A stretch of 64,000 nt of DNA from Bradyrhizobium_A sp052115025 (GTDB lineage: Bacteria > Pseudomonadota > Alphaproteobacteria > Rhizobiales > Xanthobacteraceae). Below the pieces are notes generated by a model. The model did not search any database. It saw only the letters and a program-made list of their open reading frames with translations, and was not told where the DNA came from. This document shows positions 7,992 to 17,152 of the stretch, in pieces (positions within the stretch are counted from its first letter, which is position 1; every line of letters begins with the position of its first letter). The translations under genes and the position numbers were made by a program. Location: assembly GCF_052115025.1 (NCBI RefSeq), contig NZ_JBFRFW010000026.1:1-64000 (forward strand). The letters are read 5' to 3'.

Positions 7992-10202
7992 TTAGTCCAC
8001 CCCGCCGCCGCGGCGCAAATCGGCCTCGATCTGCAGCCGCGAACCGCCGCCGAAGCGAGCGCGGTAGACCTGCAGGTTCTCCATCACCCGCTGCACATAG
8101 TTGCGGGTTTCGGAGAACGGGATCAGCTCGACCCAGTCGACCGCGTCGACCTTGGGGTCGCGGGGATCGCCATAGCGCTCGATCCATTTGCGCACGCTGC
8201 CGCGGCCGGCATTGTAGCCGGCGAAGGTCAGGATGTAGGAGCCGCGATAATCCTCGATCAGGCCGCCGAGTTCGGCGGCGCCGAGCGAAGCGTTGTAGGA
8301 GGGATCCGACAAGAGGCGCCGCTGATCGAAGGTCTCGCCGTATTTCTTGGTTACATATTTGCCGGCCGCCGGCGTCACCTGCAGCAGGCCCATGGCGTTG
8401 GCGCTGGAGACGACCTTCTGGTTGAAGGCGCTTTCCTGCCGCGCGATCGCAAACACCACGCTGCGCTCGACGTCGGGCCCGATGGTCTTGTAGCGCGGAA
8501 TGCCGGAGACCGGATAGGCATAGTGGTCGAACGGCAGGCCGCGATTGAGCGCCGCCTTGCCGACCAGCAGCATGCCGCGGGCGTCCTCGTTGCGCTGGGC
8601 GAGCTCGCACAGCGCAGCCAGCCCCTCGGGATCGTCGGCGCGCTCGCCCATCTCGGCGAGGATCGGCACCGCGATCTCGCCTTCGTCGAGTGCGTACAGC
8701 AGCTCGACCGCGCGCACGATCTCGAGGCGATCGGCGCCGCGGGAGCGGGACGGCGCCTCGCGCAGGCCGAGTTGCGGCAGGCCGAGCTTGGCGCGCGCCA
8801 GCTGACCATAATAGCTGGTCGATTGCGCCGCTGCCGACTGGTAGGCCGCACGCGCCTCCTGGCTGCGCCCCATCGCCTCCGCCGCGCGACCCTGCCAGTA
8901 GCCGGCGCGGGCGAGCGCGGTCGGGTTGCTGCTGCCCACTCCGATACGCGCGAAGTGCTGGGCCGCGGTGGCCGGATCATTGAGGAAGCGCAGCGCGATC
9001 CAGCCGGCGGTGAACTCCTGCTCGGTCTTGTAGATGTCGCGTGCGGGCAGCGCGGCGTCGCGGGCGATGAGGTAGGCGTTGCGGTTGTCGCCCTCGTCGA
9101 GCAGCTTGCGGGCGAGGAGCCGCCGTTCGACCCACCACTCATCGAGATTGATCAGCCGCGCCGGATCGCGCGGCGCTGAGAGCATCAGCTGGGCGGCCTC
9201 GGCGAACTTCTCCTCGCGCCGCAGCAGCTGGATGCGGCTGAAGATGAAGCCGGGATCGCTGTGCAGGTCGCGTGGCACGGCTTCCAGCAGCGCCCTAGCG
9301 TTGTCGGCCTTGCGGTTGGAGGCAAGGCGCGCGCGCGCCAGCGTCACATAGGCCGAGCCGAGCCGCTGCGCCGCACGCAGCGCGGTGTCGGCGTCGTTGG
9401 CATAGAGCGCGAAGTCCATCCGCGCCTTGTGGTCGCCGCCGGTGATCAGCGCGCCAAACAGGTCGAGCGCGGTGGCCTCGGTGTCGCCGGACATGGTGTC
9501 GTTGCGCCAGGCGTCGCGGACCAGTTGCTCGGCGCCGCGGCGATCGCCGCGTCCCAGCAGCACGCGCGCCAGCGCCAGCTTGCCTTTGGCGGACACCGGC
9601 TCCTCGCTCGCGAACCACGTCGCGACGGCGGCGTCGTCGCGCTTGTCGTCCCACAGCGCAGCTTCACCCCGGCGGCGCAGGAAGCTGAGGCTCGGCCAGC
9701 TCGGATTGGCGGCGATGAAGGCGCGGTAGCGCTCGGCCGAGGCGCCGTTGTTGTCGCTGCGCAGGATGATCCACTCGGCGAGCTTGCGTGCCACGGAATC
9801 GCCGATTGTGCCGGCGATCTGCGTCGCGCCGGCCGGATCCTTCTTGCTGCGGATCTGCTCGATGACGTTCTCGACCGCCTCGGCGTCGGCCTGCGGTGTC
9901 GCGGCGCTTGCCGACATCGCGAGCGGCGCGTGCGGCTTGCGCGGGCTTGTTGCGGCACGGCCGGCGGACTGCGCCGGCGTGATCGTCGCCGGCGCGGCGC
10001 GGCCGGCTTCGACCTTGGCGGGGGTCGGCTGCGCGATTGTGCCGCGGGGGATCGGGCGCGGCCGCGGCAGCGGCACGGCGGAGGCGGCTTCGCACACCAC
10101 CAGCGGCGCGGCGGTGATAAGAAGCGTCGCGGCCAGCAGGCGCGCGCCGCGATGAGACAGAAAAAGGGATTGCGGGGCGGATGCACGGGCCAATGGCGTC
10201 AC
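7992..10202 (-). CDS. Soluble lytic murein transglycosylase (Slt70-like)
   Basis: A 736-residue periplasmic enzyme that cleaves peptidoglycan glycan strands to 1,6-anhydro products. A hydrophobic signal (LLAATLLITAAPLVVCEAASA) is followed by a long alpha-helical superhelical region (~residues 110-570). The C-terminal SLT domain has the catalytic glutamate in FAIARQESAFN, then SSANAMGLLQVTP and FAGYNAGRGSVRKWIERYGD. The frame opens with TTG at 10214; I prefer the GTG at 10202 because GAGG lies about 10 bases upstream. It is divergent from dapA across a 232-base AT-rich gap, the same arrangement as in related genomes. It probably leads the unit with the downstream hydrolase and GT41 gene. Confidence 0.88.
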   Translation of the reverse strand: MTPLARASAPQSLFLSHRGARLLAATLLITAAPLVVCEAASAVPLPRPRPIPRGTIAQPTPAKVEAGRAAPATITPAQSAGRAATSPRKPHAPLAMSASAATPQADAEAVENVIEQIRSKKDPAGATQIAGTIGDSVARKLAEWIILRSDNNGASAERYRAFIAANPSWPSLSFLRRRGEAALWDDKRDDAAVATWFASEEPVSAKGKLALARVLLGRGDRRGAEQLVRDAWRNDTMSGDTEATALDLFGALITGGDHKARMDFALYANDADTALRAAQRLGSAYVTLARARLASNRKADNARALLEAVPRDLHSDPGFIFSRIQLLRREEKFAEAAQLMLSAPRDPARLINLDEWWVERRLLARKLLDEGDNRNAYLIARDAALPARDIYKTEQEFTAGWIALRFLNDPATAAQHFARIGVGSSNPTALARAGYWQGRAAEAMGRSQEARAAYQSAAAQSTSYYGQLARAKLGLPQLGLREAPSRSRGADRLEIVRAVELLYALDEGEIAVPILAEMGERADDPEGLAALCELAQRNEDARGMLLVGKAALNRGLPFDHYAYPVSGIPRYKTIGPDVERSVVFAIARQESAFNQKVVSSANAMGLLQVTPAAGKYVTKKYGETFDQRRLLSDPSYNASLGAAELGGLIEDYRGSYILTFAGYNAGRGSVRKWIERYGDPRDPKVDAVDWVELIPFSETRNYVQRVMENLQVYRARFGGGSRLQIEADLRRGGGVD

Positions 10203-10434
10203 CTTGAGCCTCAATGGCGAATCACGCTTACGCTCTCAGGGAACGTTGTATTTCATTGAGTTTTTCGACAAAACATTAAATATGTTAGCATGTCGTTATC
10301 GCCTCGCACCGCGGCGAAATCACGGCCTTGCCGGGCGGTCTTCACTGGCATAGACCCGGTTCCAGAACCGGCCCGGCCCCGGGCCTTGAATTCAACCTGC
10401 AATTGATGAAGCCGCCAAAAACGGCCGGAGAGAG

Positions 10435-11328
10435 ATGATGGCTGCCAAGACGAATTTTCGGGGGTCTTACACCGCGTTGGTCACGCCGTTCAAAAATGGC
10501 GCGCTCGACGAGGCGGGCTTCCGTGCATTCGTGAACTGGCAGATCGCGGAGGGAACCCATGGGTTGGTGCCGGTGGGCACCACCGGCGAGAGCCCGACGC
10601 TGAGCCATGATGAGCATCGCCGTGTGGTGGAGTGGTGCATCGAGGAGGCCAAGGGCCGCGTGCCCGTGATCGCGGGCGCCGGCTCGAACTGCACCGCCGA
10701 AGCGATCGAGCTCGCCCAGCATGCGGAGAGCGCCGGTGCGAGCGGCGTGCTGGTGGTGACGCCGTACTACAACAAGCCGACCCAGGAAGGGCTCTACCAG
10801 CACTTCAAGGCGATCAACGATGCGATCGGCATTCCGATCATCATCTACAACATTCCCGGTCGCTCGGTGATCGACATGTCGGTCGACACCATGAAGCGGC
10901 TGTTCGAGCTCAAGAACATCACCGGCGTGAAGGACGCGACCGCCAATCCGGTGCGAGTGTCGCAGCAGCGCGCCGCGCTCGGAGAGGGCTTCAACCAGTT
11001 GTCGGGCGAGGACGCCACCGCGCTCGCCTTCAACGCCCATGGCGGTCACGGCTGCATCTCCGTGACCTCCAATGTCGCGCCGCGGCTGTGCTCGGAGTTT
11101 CAGAAGGCCTGTCAGCGCGGCGACTATGCCGAGGCGCTCAAGCTGCACGACAAGCTGATGCCGCTGCATACCAACCTGTTCATCGAGACCAACCCGTCGC
11201 CGGCGAAGTACGCGCTGTCGCTGCTCGGCAAGATGAGCGCGGACGTGCGCCTGCCGATGGTGCCGGTGTCGGACGCCACCAGAGCCGCGGTGCGCAGCGC
11301 CATGGTCCACGCCGGGCTGCTGAACTGA
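10435..11328 (+). CDS. dapA: 4-hydroxy-tetrahydrodipicolinate synthase
   Basis: A 297-residue Class I aldolase-type enzyme condensing pyruvate with aspartate semialdehyde in lysine and diaminopimelate synthesis. The family motifs are present: GTTGES near residue 46, VTPYYNKPTQEGLYQHF with the catalytic Tyr, and the Schiff-base Lys in ITGVKDATANP near 163. Two ATGs are adjacent (10435 and 10438), preceded by GGAGAG; the first is used here. Divergent from the transglycosylase gene, so it links precursor supply and turnover of the same wall polymer. Confidence 0.96.
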   Translation: MMAAKTNFRGSYTALVTPFKNGALDEAGFRAFVNWQIAEGTHGLVPVGTTGESPTLSHDEHRRVVEWCIEEAKGRVPVIAGAGSNCTAEAIELAQHAESAGASGVLVVTPYYNKPTQEGLYQHFKAINDAIGIPIIIYNIPGRSVIDMSVDTMKRLFELKNITGVKDATANPVRVSQQRAALGEGFNQLSGEDATALAFNAHGGHGCISVTSNVAPRLCSEFQKACQRGDYAEALKLHDKLMPLHTNLFIETNPSPAKYALSLLGKMSADVRLPMVPVSDATRAAVRSAMVHAGLLN

Positions 11329-11539
11329 TCCGCTGATTTCGCGGGCGCTGCCGTGCGAGGGGGGTGCGAAAATTTATCATATAAAACAATGCATTAATCC
11401 AGTTTTCAGCTGCATTGTTCGAGGTCGGCGCGGAAAACCCGACAAAACCGGATTCCCCTTTTCCGGATCATGTTTTACGGTTTCAGCCACGGCGCGAAAG
11501 TCGTTCGCGCCGGTGTGACCGTGACAGGGAGGCCCGCCC

Positions 11540-11953
11540 GTGCTGAAGGAATTCCGTGAGTTCGCCATGAAAGGCAACGTCGTCGACCTTGCGGTCGGCG
11601 TCATCATCGGCGCGGCGTTCGGCGCCATCGTCACGTCGATGGTCGGCGACATCATCATGCCGATCGTCGGCGCGATCACTGGCGGTCTCGATTTCTCGAA
11701 CTACTTCACGGCGCTGTCGGCCAAGGTCACGGCAACCAACCTCGCGGATGCCAAGAAGCAGGGCGCCGTGCTGGCCTGGGGCAACTTCCTGACGCTGGTG
11801 CTGAACTTCATGATCATCGCCTTCGTGCTGTTCGTGGTGATCCGACTGATGAACCAGCTGAAACGGCAGGATGCGCCGGCGGCCCCGACCGGGCCGACCA
11901 AGGATCAGGAGCTGTTGACCGAGATCCGCGACCTGCTCAAGCAGAAGGCGTAA
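11540..11953 (+). CDS. mscL: Large-conductance mechanosensitive channel
   Basis: A 137-residue inner-membrane protein that forms a homopentameric emergency release valve under hypo-osmotic stress. The N-terminal helix and first membrane segment (EFREFAMKGNVVDLAVGVII, then GAAFGAIVTSMVGDIIMPIV) are diagnostic. The second membrane segment is NFLTLVLNFMIIAFVLFVVI, followed by a charged C-terminal bundle (KDQELLTEIRDLLKQK). It starts with GTG at 11540, with AGGGAGG 8 bases before it. It stands between dapA and smpB with room for its own promoter. Confidence 0.95.
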   Translation: MLKEFREFAMKGNVVDLAVGVIIGAAFGAIVTSMVGDIIMPIVGAITGGLDFSNYFTALSAKVTATNLADAKKQGAVLAWGNFLTLVLNFMIIAFVLFVVIRLMNQLKRQDAPAAPTGPTKDQELLTEIRDLLKQKA

Positions 11954-12024
11954 GGGCGAGAAGCGTCATTGAGAGAGCTGGTGCGGACGATCGGCGTCCG
12001 CACCCGGCTTGAAAGTATTGAGAG

Positions 12025-12498
12025 ATGAGTGAGCAGAACAAGCGGCCGGTGAAGATCGTGGCTGAGAACCGCAAGGCGCGGTTCAACTACGCGATCGAGG
12101 ATACTTTCGAGGCCGGCATTTCGCTGACCGGCACCGAGGTCAAGTCGATCCGCGGCGGCAAGGCGACGATCGCCGAGTCGTACGCGGATCCGCGCGCCGG
12201 CGAGATCTGGCTCGTCAACGCCAACATCCCCGAATATCTGCAGGCCAACCGCTTCAACCACGAGCCGCGGCGGCCACGCAAGCTTCTGCTGCACAAGCGC
12301 CAGATCAACAAGCTGATCGGTGCCGTGGAGCGCGAGGGCATGACCCTCATCCCGCTGAAGATCTATTTCAACGAGCAGGGCCGCGCCAAGCTCGAGCTTG
12401 CGCTGGCCAAGGGCAAGAAGCTGCACGACAAGCGCGAGAGCGAGAAGAAACGCGACTGGAGCCGCGAGAAGGGGCGCCTGCTGCGCGCCCGTGGCTGA
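12025..12498 (+). CDS. smpB: SsrA-binding protein (trans-translation)
   Basis: A 157-residue RNA-binding protein that delivers tmRNA to stalled ribosomes. The core NRKARFNYAIEDTFEAGISL with TGTEVKSIR, the IWLVNANIPEY segment, and the basic C-terminal tail (LHDKRESEKKRDWSREKGRL) that enters the mRNA channel are all present. The length is normal. The tmRNA gene is not in this window. An ATG with GAGAG just upstream starts the gene, 71 bases after mscL. Confidence 0.95.
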   Translation: MSEQNKRPVKIVAENRKARFNYAIEDTFEAGISLTGTEVKSIRGGKATIAESYADPRAGEIWLVNANIPEYLQANRFNHEPRRPRKLLLHKRQINKLIGAVEREGMTLIPLKIYFNEQGRAKLELALAKGKKLHDKRESEKKRDWSREKGRLLRARG

Positions 12499-12538
12499 CG
12501 GTTACGGGACTATATTCCCAGAAGTTGACGAGGAGGAT

Positions 12539-12565
12539 GCGGCTGCGGCCGAAAGGCGCAGCCGC
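12539..12565. terminator. Hairpin between convergent smpB and UDG genes
   Basis: GCGGCTGCG (12539-12547) pairs with CGCAGCCGC (12557-12565). With one bulged G the stem extends to a GAAA tetraloop. No T-run follows on either strand, so intrinsic termination is uncertain, but its place between two converging genes fits a bidirectional transcript end. Confidence 0.5.
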
Positions 12566-12573
12566 TGCGTGCG

Positions 12574-13314
12574 TTATTTCGCGTCGAGATGCTCCCGCAC
12601 CCGGGCGAACACGGCTCTGAACATCTGCGGCGTCAGCACGCGGGTGTTCGTGTTGTAGCGGGAGCAGTGATAGCTGTCGAACAGCCTGAAGGCGCCGACC
12701 TGGTGCTCGGCGCCATGGCTGAATGGGGCATCGGCGGCGCGGACGCCGAAGGCCTTCAGCGTCGAATCATGGGCGACACGGCCGAGCAGCACGACCGCGC
12801 GCAGCCGCGGCATCTCATCGCGGACGGCGGTGAGGAACTGGCGGCAGGTCCTGATCTCGATGGGCAGCGGCTTGTTCTGCGGCGGCACGCAGCGCACCGC
12901 GTTGCCGATGCGGCAGTCGATCAGCCGCAAGCTGTCGTCGGGACGGGCCTCGTAGGTCCCTTCGGCGAAGCCATACGCATGCAGCGTGTCGTAGAGCAGG
13001 TCGCCGGCGTAATCGCCGGTGAAGGGACGGCCGGTGCGATTCGCGCCCTGCAGTCCAGGTGCGAGGCCGATGATCAGGAGTGCCGCGTCGCGGTCGCCGA
13101 AGGGTGCGACCGGACCATTGAACCAGTGCGGCTCACGCGCGCGGATGTCGTTGCGGAAGTCGGCGAGGCGGGGGCAGAGGGGGCAGTCGTGGCCGGGCTC
13201 CGTGGAGCCCGGGCCGTGGGCATTGACCGGTGTGCGGGCAGGATGGACCGCAGGGCCGGCGGATATCCGCCGGCTCCGCTCAGTGGCCGTTTCAGTCGTC
13301 GAATTCTTCCTCAT
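12574..13314 (-). CDS. Family 5 uracil-DNA glycosylase
   Basis: A 246-residue DNA repair enzyme that removes uracil and other deaminated bases. Motif A is LIIGLAPGLQGANRTGRPFT and the second catalytic segment is SYHCSRYNTNTRVLTP; the GANRTGR run is characteristic of family 5 (UdgB). Cysteines suitable for a 4Fe-4S cluster occur in DCPLCPRLADFR, in NAVRCVPP and in RTCRQFL. I set the start at the ATG at 13314, which overlaps the end of the NYN gene by 23 bases; the ~40 residues before CPLC are poorly conserved in character, so the start could be further in. The overlap suggests co-translation with the NYN gene. Confidence 0.85.
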   Translation of the reverse strand: MRKNSTTETATERSRRISAGPAVHPARTPVNAHGPGSTEPGHDCPLCPRLADFRNDIRAREPHWFNGPVAPFGDRDAALLIIGLAPGLQGANRTGRPFTGDYAGDLLYDTLHAYGFAEGTYEARPDDSLRLIDCRIGNAVRCVPPQNKPLPIEIRTCRQFLTAVRDEMPRLRAVVLLGRVAHDSTLKAFGVRAADAPFSHGAEHQVGAFRLFDSYHCSRYNTNTRVLTPQMFRAVFARVREHLDAK

Positions 13315-13927
13315 CAGCCTTGGGCGCGATCGTGCTGCGATGCAGGAACTGCGGGGTGTGGCGCGGCTCGCGGTGCTCACGCGGAGCGGGACGCTCCGAC
13401 GGGTCGCGGCCGATCTTGGACTGCAGCTCCACCAGATCGGTAAACACATCGGCCTGCCGACGCAACTCGTCTGCGATCATCGGCGGCTGGCTGGCAATGG
13501 TGGAAATCACGGTGACGCGGACGCCGCGGCGCTGCACCGCCTCGACGAGGGAGCGGAAGTCGCCGTCGCCGGAGAACAGCACCATCTGGTCGATGTGCTC
13601 GGCGAGCTCCATGGCGTCGACCGCGAGCTCGATGTCCATGTTGCCCTTGACCTTGCGGCGGCCGGTCTGGTCGACGAACTCCTTGGTGGCCTTGGTGACG
13701 ACGGTGTAGCCGTTGTAGTCCAGCCAGTCGATCAACGGCCTGATCGACGAGTATTCCTGATCCTCGATGATGGCGGTGTAGTAGAACGCGCGGACCAGCG
13801 TCCCCCGGCTTTGAAATTCGCGCAGCAATCGCTTGTAGTCGATATCGAACCCGAGCGTCTTGGCGGTAGCGTAGAGATTGGCGCCGTCGATGAATAGCGC
13901 GATCTTGTTGGAGGAGGCAGAAGGCAT
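13292..13927 (-). CDS. NYN domain protein (LabA/DUF88-like putative RNase)
   Basis: A 211-residue cytoplasmic protein with a PIN-like NYN fold. The acidic metal-binding positions appear in IALFIDGANLYATA, GNMDIELAVDAMELA and MVLFSGDGDFRSLVEAVQRR, the usual signature of LabA-like nucleases. The tail is charged and low in complexity, ending EEEFDD. The start at 13927 gives MPSASSNKIALFIDG; an ATG at 13966 is an alternative. The natural substrate is unknown. It precedes and overlaps the uracil-DNA glycosylase gene and diverges from rpoZ. Confidence 0.88.
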   Translation of the reverse strand: MPSASSNKIALFIDGANLYATAKTLGFDIDYKRLLREFQSRGTLVRAFYYTAIIEDQEYSSIRPLIDWLDYNGYTVVTKATKEFVDQTGRRKVKGNMDIELAVDAMELAEHIDQMVLFSGDGDFRSLVEAVQRRGVRVTVISTIASQPPMIADELRRQADVFTDLVELQSKIGRDPSERPAPREHREPRHTPQFLHRSTIAPKADEEEFDD

Positions 13928-14270
13928 CAGTTGTGGTCCCGCTTTTTTGTCGTTCTGGGTGTGCATTGGCGCAGCCCCACCGGCCGCGCGCAACCGGTCA
14001 GGTCTTGGAAAACTTCCAGGTTGAATCCATTTGCGTTAACCAATCCGAGGCTGCGAAATCAGCGCCAAGCGACGGACCATGATCAAGCAATGAAGCCTTT
14101 TGGTGTCCATGCGACCAATCGCTCACCAAAAACCCAGTCTAGCAGAGCCGCCGCTCAGGCTCCAGCTTGGCGAGAATCTGAAAAATTGCTGCTTGCGAAT
14201 TGAGGCTCGCCACTATACCTAGCGTCCATAAATCTGAAGATTTTGGACCCAATTAACGGAGCGACAGTCG
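13928..14270. other. Divergent promoter region of the NYN gene and rpoZ
   Basis: 343 bases with relatively AT-rich DNA from 14020 to 14270. No protein is supported. Both flanking genes read outward, so at least two promoters should lie here; I could not assign -35/-10 pairs reliably. Confidence 0.5.
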
Positions 14271-14663
14271 ATGGCTCGCGTCACCGTGGAAGACTGCATT
14301 GACAAGGTCGACAACCGGTTCGACCTGGTTTTGTTGGCCGCGCATCGGGCGCGGATGATCTCGTCCGGTTCGCAGCTCACCGTCGATCGCGACAACGACA
14401 AGAATCCCGTTGTTTCGCTGCGCGAAATCGCCGAGCGGACGATCTCGCCGGAGGACCTGCGCGAGGAACTCGTGCATTCGCTGCAGAAGTTCGTCGAGGT
14501 GGACGAGCCCGAGCCGGACACCGTGCCGCTGATCGGCTCGGCTGGCGCCAGCGTCGATGCCGACGACACCGAGGTCGCCGTCGAGCGCATGACCGAGGAA
14601 GAGCTGCTCAAGGGCCTGGAAGGGCTGGCTCCTCCGGAGGAGCAGCCCGAAGAGGAAGAATAA
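14271..14663 (+). CDS. rpoZ: RNA polymerase omega subunit
   Basis: A 130-residue small subunit that chaperones beta-prime and takes part in ppGpp binding at RNA polymerase. The N-terminal core MARVTVEDCIDKVDNRFDLV with LLAAHRAR is diagnostic, and the acidic C-terminus (PPEEQPEEEE) is typical of alphaproteobacterial omega. GGAGCGACAGTCG precedes the ATG. It is followed by an intrinsic terminator and then by the ppGpp synthetase gene rsh, a conserved pairing of ppGpp source and target. Confidence 0.96.
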   Translation: MARVTVEDCIDKVDNRFDLVLLAAHRARMISSGSQLTVDRDNDKNPVVSLREIAERTISPEDLREELVHSLQKFVEVDEPEPDTVPLIGSAGASVDADDTEVAVERMTEEELLKGLEGLAPPEEQPEEEE

Positions 14664-14704
14664 GCCGACGCGTCCGCGAACCGGGCCGTTGCGCCAAACC
14701 TGCC

Positions 14705-14733
14705 AAAGGCCCGGATCGTGATCCGGGCCTTTT
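14705..14733 (+). terminator. Rho-independent terminator after rpoZ
   Basis: A perfect 12-bp stem, AAAGGCCCGGAT (14705-14716) and ATCCGGGCCTTT (14721-14732), has loop CGTG and trailing T residues. It separates rpoZ from rsh, which must then have its own promoter in the AT-rich 14740-14840 stretch. Confidence 0.88.
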
Positions 14734-14845
14734 GCATTTCACCGTTGCATTTATTGACGTTTTTTGAGGTTTTGTTGCGCTAAGGTCGAACGATCGACAC
14801 AATGAAATCGTCGGGTTCCACGACGGAACCCCTTGAGGTTGGAAG

Positions 14846-17128
14846 ATGGCGTATTGGCGCCGTAACGCACGTCAGATGGAAGCCGCGGCCGGGGGCGTCG
14901 CCGCGGCGCCGGCGCTTGCGCCGGCCGCAAAGCCCCCCAAACGGTCCCCGACCCGGATGATGCGCCAGTACGATCTGGTGGAGCGGGTGAGGGCCTACAA
15001 TCCCGACACCGACGAGGATCTGCTGAACCGGGCCTATGTCTACGCCATGGTTGCCCATGGCGAGCAGACGCGGGCGTCGGGAGATCCCTACTTCACGCAT
15101 CCGCTCGAGGTCGCGGCGATTCTCACCGACCTCAAGCTCGACGATGCAACCATCGTTGCGGCGCTGCTGCACGACACCATCGAAGACACCGAGGCGACCC
15201 GCACCGAGATCGACCAGATCTTTGGCCATGAGATCGGCGCGCTGGTCGAGGGCCTCACCAAGCTGAAGCGCCTGGAGCTGGTGTCGCGCGAGGCCAAGCA
15301 GGCCGAGAACCTGCGCAAGCTGCTGCTGGCGGTCGCCAACGACGTCCGCGTGCTGCTGGTGAAGCTCGCCGACCGGCTGCACAACATGCGTACCCTCGAG
15401 TTCGTGCCGCCGGCGTCGCGCCGCCGCATCGCCGAGGAGACCATCGACATCTATGCGCCGCTTGCCGGCCGCATGGGCATGCACGAGATGCGCGAGGAGC
15501 TCGAGGACCTGTCGTTCCGCGAGCTCGATCCCGAGGCCTATGCGGTGGTCAACGGCCGACTCAGCGGGCTGGCCGACCGCAACCGCAACCTGATCGGCGA
15601 GATCGAGGCACAGCTCACCGCCAACCTCACCAAGAACGGCATCGCCGCCGGTGTCATCGGCCGGCGCAAGCGGCCGTTTTCGATCTGGACCAAGATGGAG
15701 CGCAAGTCGGTCGGCTTCGAGCAGTTGTCCGACATCTTCGGCTTCCGCGTCATCGTCGGCACGGTCGAGGACTGCTACCGCGCGCTCGGCATCGTGCACA
15801 CGGTGTGGCCGGTGGTGCCAGGCCGTTTCAAGGACTACATCTCGACGCCGAAGCAGAACGACTACCGCTCGATCCACACCACCGTGATCGGTCCGGGCAA
15901 CCAGCGTGTCGAGCTGCAGATCCGCACCGAGAACATGGACCGCATCGCCGAGTACGGCATCGCCGCGCATGCCTTCTACAAGGAGGGCGTGGGCTCGCCG
16001 ACCGAAATGCTCAACCGCGAGTCCAACGCGTTCGCCTGGCTGCGCCACACCATCGAGGTGCTGGCGGAGAGTGCCAACCCGGAGGAATTCCTCGAGCACA
16101 CCAAGCTCGAATTGTTCCATGACCAGGTGTTCTGCTTTACGCCGAAAGGCAAACTGATCGCGCTGCCGCGCAAGGCCAACGTCATCGACTTCGCCTATGC
16201 GGTGCACACCGACGTCGGCAACAGCGCGGTCGGCTGCAAGATCAACGGCAAGTTCTCACCGCTGTCGTCGGAACTGCAGAACGGCGACGAGGTCGAGGTG
16301 CTGACCTCGCGCGCCCAGTCGGCGCCGCCGTCGGCCTGGGAATCGCTCGCCGTCACCGGCAAGGCGCGCGCGGCGATCCGGCGCGCCACCCGTGCCGCGG
16401 TGCGTGACCAGTATGCCGGCCTCGGCCGGCGCATCGTCGAGCGGCTGTTCATGCGCGCCAAGATCGCCTACGACGACGACAAGCTGAAGGGCGCGCTGCC
16501 GCGCCTGGCCCGCACCTCGATCGAGGATGTGATGGCCGCCGTCGGCCGCGGCGAGATGAAGGCCTCCAACGTCGCCCGCGCCATGTACCCGGACTACAAG
16601 GAGGAGCGGCTCGGGGCGTTCGGCGCCAAGAAGGACGGCGCGGCGAAGCCGAAATCGGCCGAGGGGCCGGCCAAGGCCGCGATCCCGATCCGCGGCATCA
16701 ACAGCGACCTGCCGGTCAAGTTCGCGCCGAATGGCGGCGCGGTGCCGGGCGACCGCATCGTTGGCATCGTCACGCCGGGCGAGGGGATCACGATCTATCC
16801 GATCCAGTCGCCGGCGCTGAAGGACTTCGAGGACATGCCCGAGCGCTGGCTCGACGTGCGCTGGGACGTCGACGAGAGCACGCCGCAGCGCTTCCCGGCG
16901 CGGCTGTTCGTGCAGAACGTCAACGAGCCAGGCAGCCTTGCGCAGATCGCGACCGTGATCGCCGAGCATGACGGCAACATCGACAACATTTCGATGAGCC
17001 GCCGCTCGCCCGACTTCACCGAGCTGACCATCGATCTCGAGGTCTACGATCTCAAGCATCTCAGCGCGATCATCGCCCAGCTCCGCGCCAAGGCGGTGGT
17101 GGCGAAGGTCGAGCGCGTCAACGGCTAG
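14846..17128 (+). CDS. rsh: Bifunctional (p)ppGpp synthetase/hydrolase (Rsh)
   Basis: A 760-residue protein controlling the stringent response. The HD hydrolase domain has YFTHPLEVAAIL (His ~85) and LLHDTIEDT (~108-116). The synthetase domain (~270-390) has GRFKDYISTPKQNDYRSIHT. A TGS domain follows (FTPKGKLIALPRKANVIDFA), and an ACT domain ends the protein (NEPGSLAQIATVIAEHDGNI). With both catalytic centres intact it should make and degrade (p)ppGpp, as single alphaproteobacterial Rsh proteins do. The ATG at 14846 adds a ~40-residue Ala/Pro-rich leader; an internal start near MRQYDLVERV is an alternative. It is followed 24 bases later by pdxJ. Confidence 0.96.
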   Translation: MAYWRRNARQMEAAAGGVAAAPALAPAAKPPKRSPTRMMRQYDLVERVRAYNPDTDEDLLNRAYVYAMVAHGEQTRASGDPYFTHPLEVAAILTDLKLDDATIVAALLHDTIEDTEATRTEIDQIFGHEIGALVEGLTKLKRLELVSREAKQAENLRKLLLAVANDVRVLLVKLADRLHNMRTLEFVPPASRRRIAEETIDIYAPLAGRMGMHEMREELEDLSFRELDPEAYAVVNGRLSGLADRNRNLIGEIEAQLTANLTKNGIAAGVIGRRKRPFSIWTKMERKSVGFEQLSDIFGFRVIVGTVEDCYRALGIVHTVWPVVPGRFKDYISTPKQNDYRSIHTTVIGPGNQRVELQIRTENMDRIAEYGIAAHAFYKEGVGSPTEMLNRESNAFAWLRHTIEVLAESANPEEFLEHTKLELFHDQVFCFTPKGKLIALPRKANVIDFAYAVHTDVGNSAVGCKINGKFSPLSSELQNGDEVEVLTSRAQSAPPSAWESLAVTGKARAAIRRATRAAVRDQYAGLGRRIVERLFMRAKIAYDDDKLKGALPRLARTSIEDVMAAVGRGEMKASNVARAMYPDYKEERLGAFGAKKDGAAKPKSAEGPAKAAIPIRGINSDLPVKFAPNGGAVPGDRIVGIVTPGEGITIYPIQSPALKDFEDMPERWLDVRWDVDESTPQRFPARLFVQNVNEPGSLAQIATVIAEHDGNIDNISMSRRSPDFTELTIDLEVYDLKHLSAIIAQLRAKAVVAKVERVNG

Positions 17129-17152
17129 AGTTCAGCTTCACAGGTTCCTGCC

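Noticed and set aside
14780..16207. 475-codon antisense frame over rsh
   Set aside because: Same reason; the sense strand encodes an unambiguous Rsh protein.
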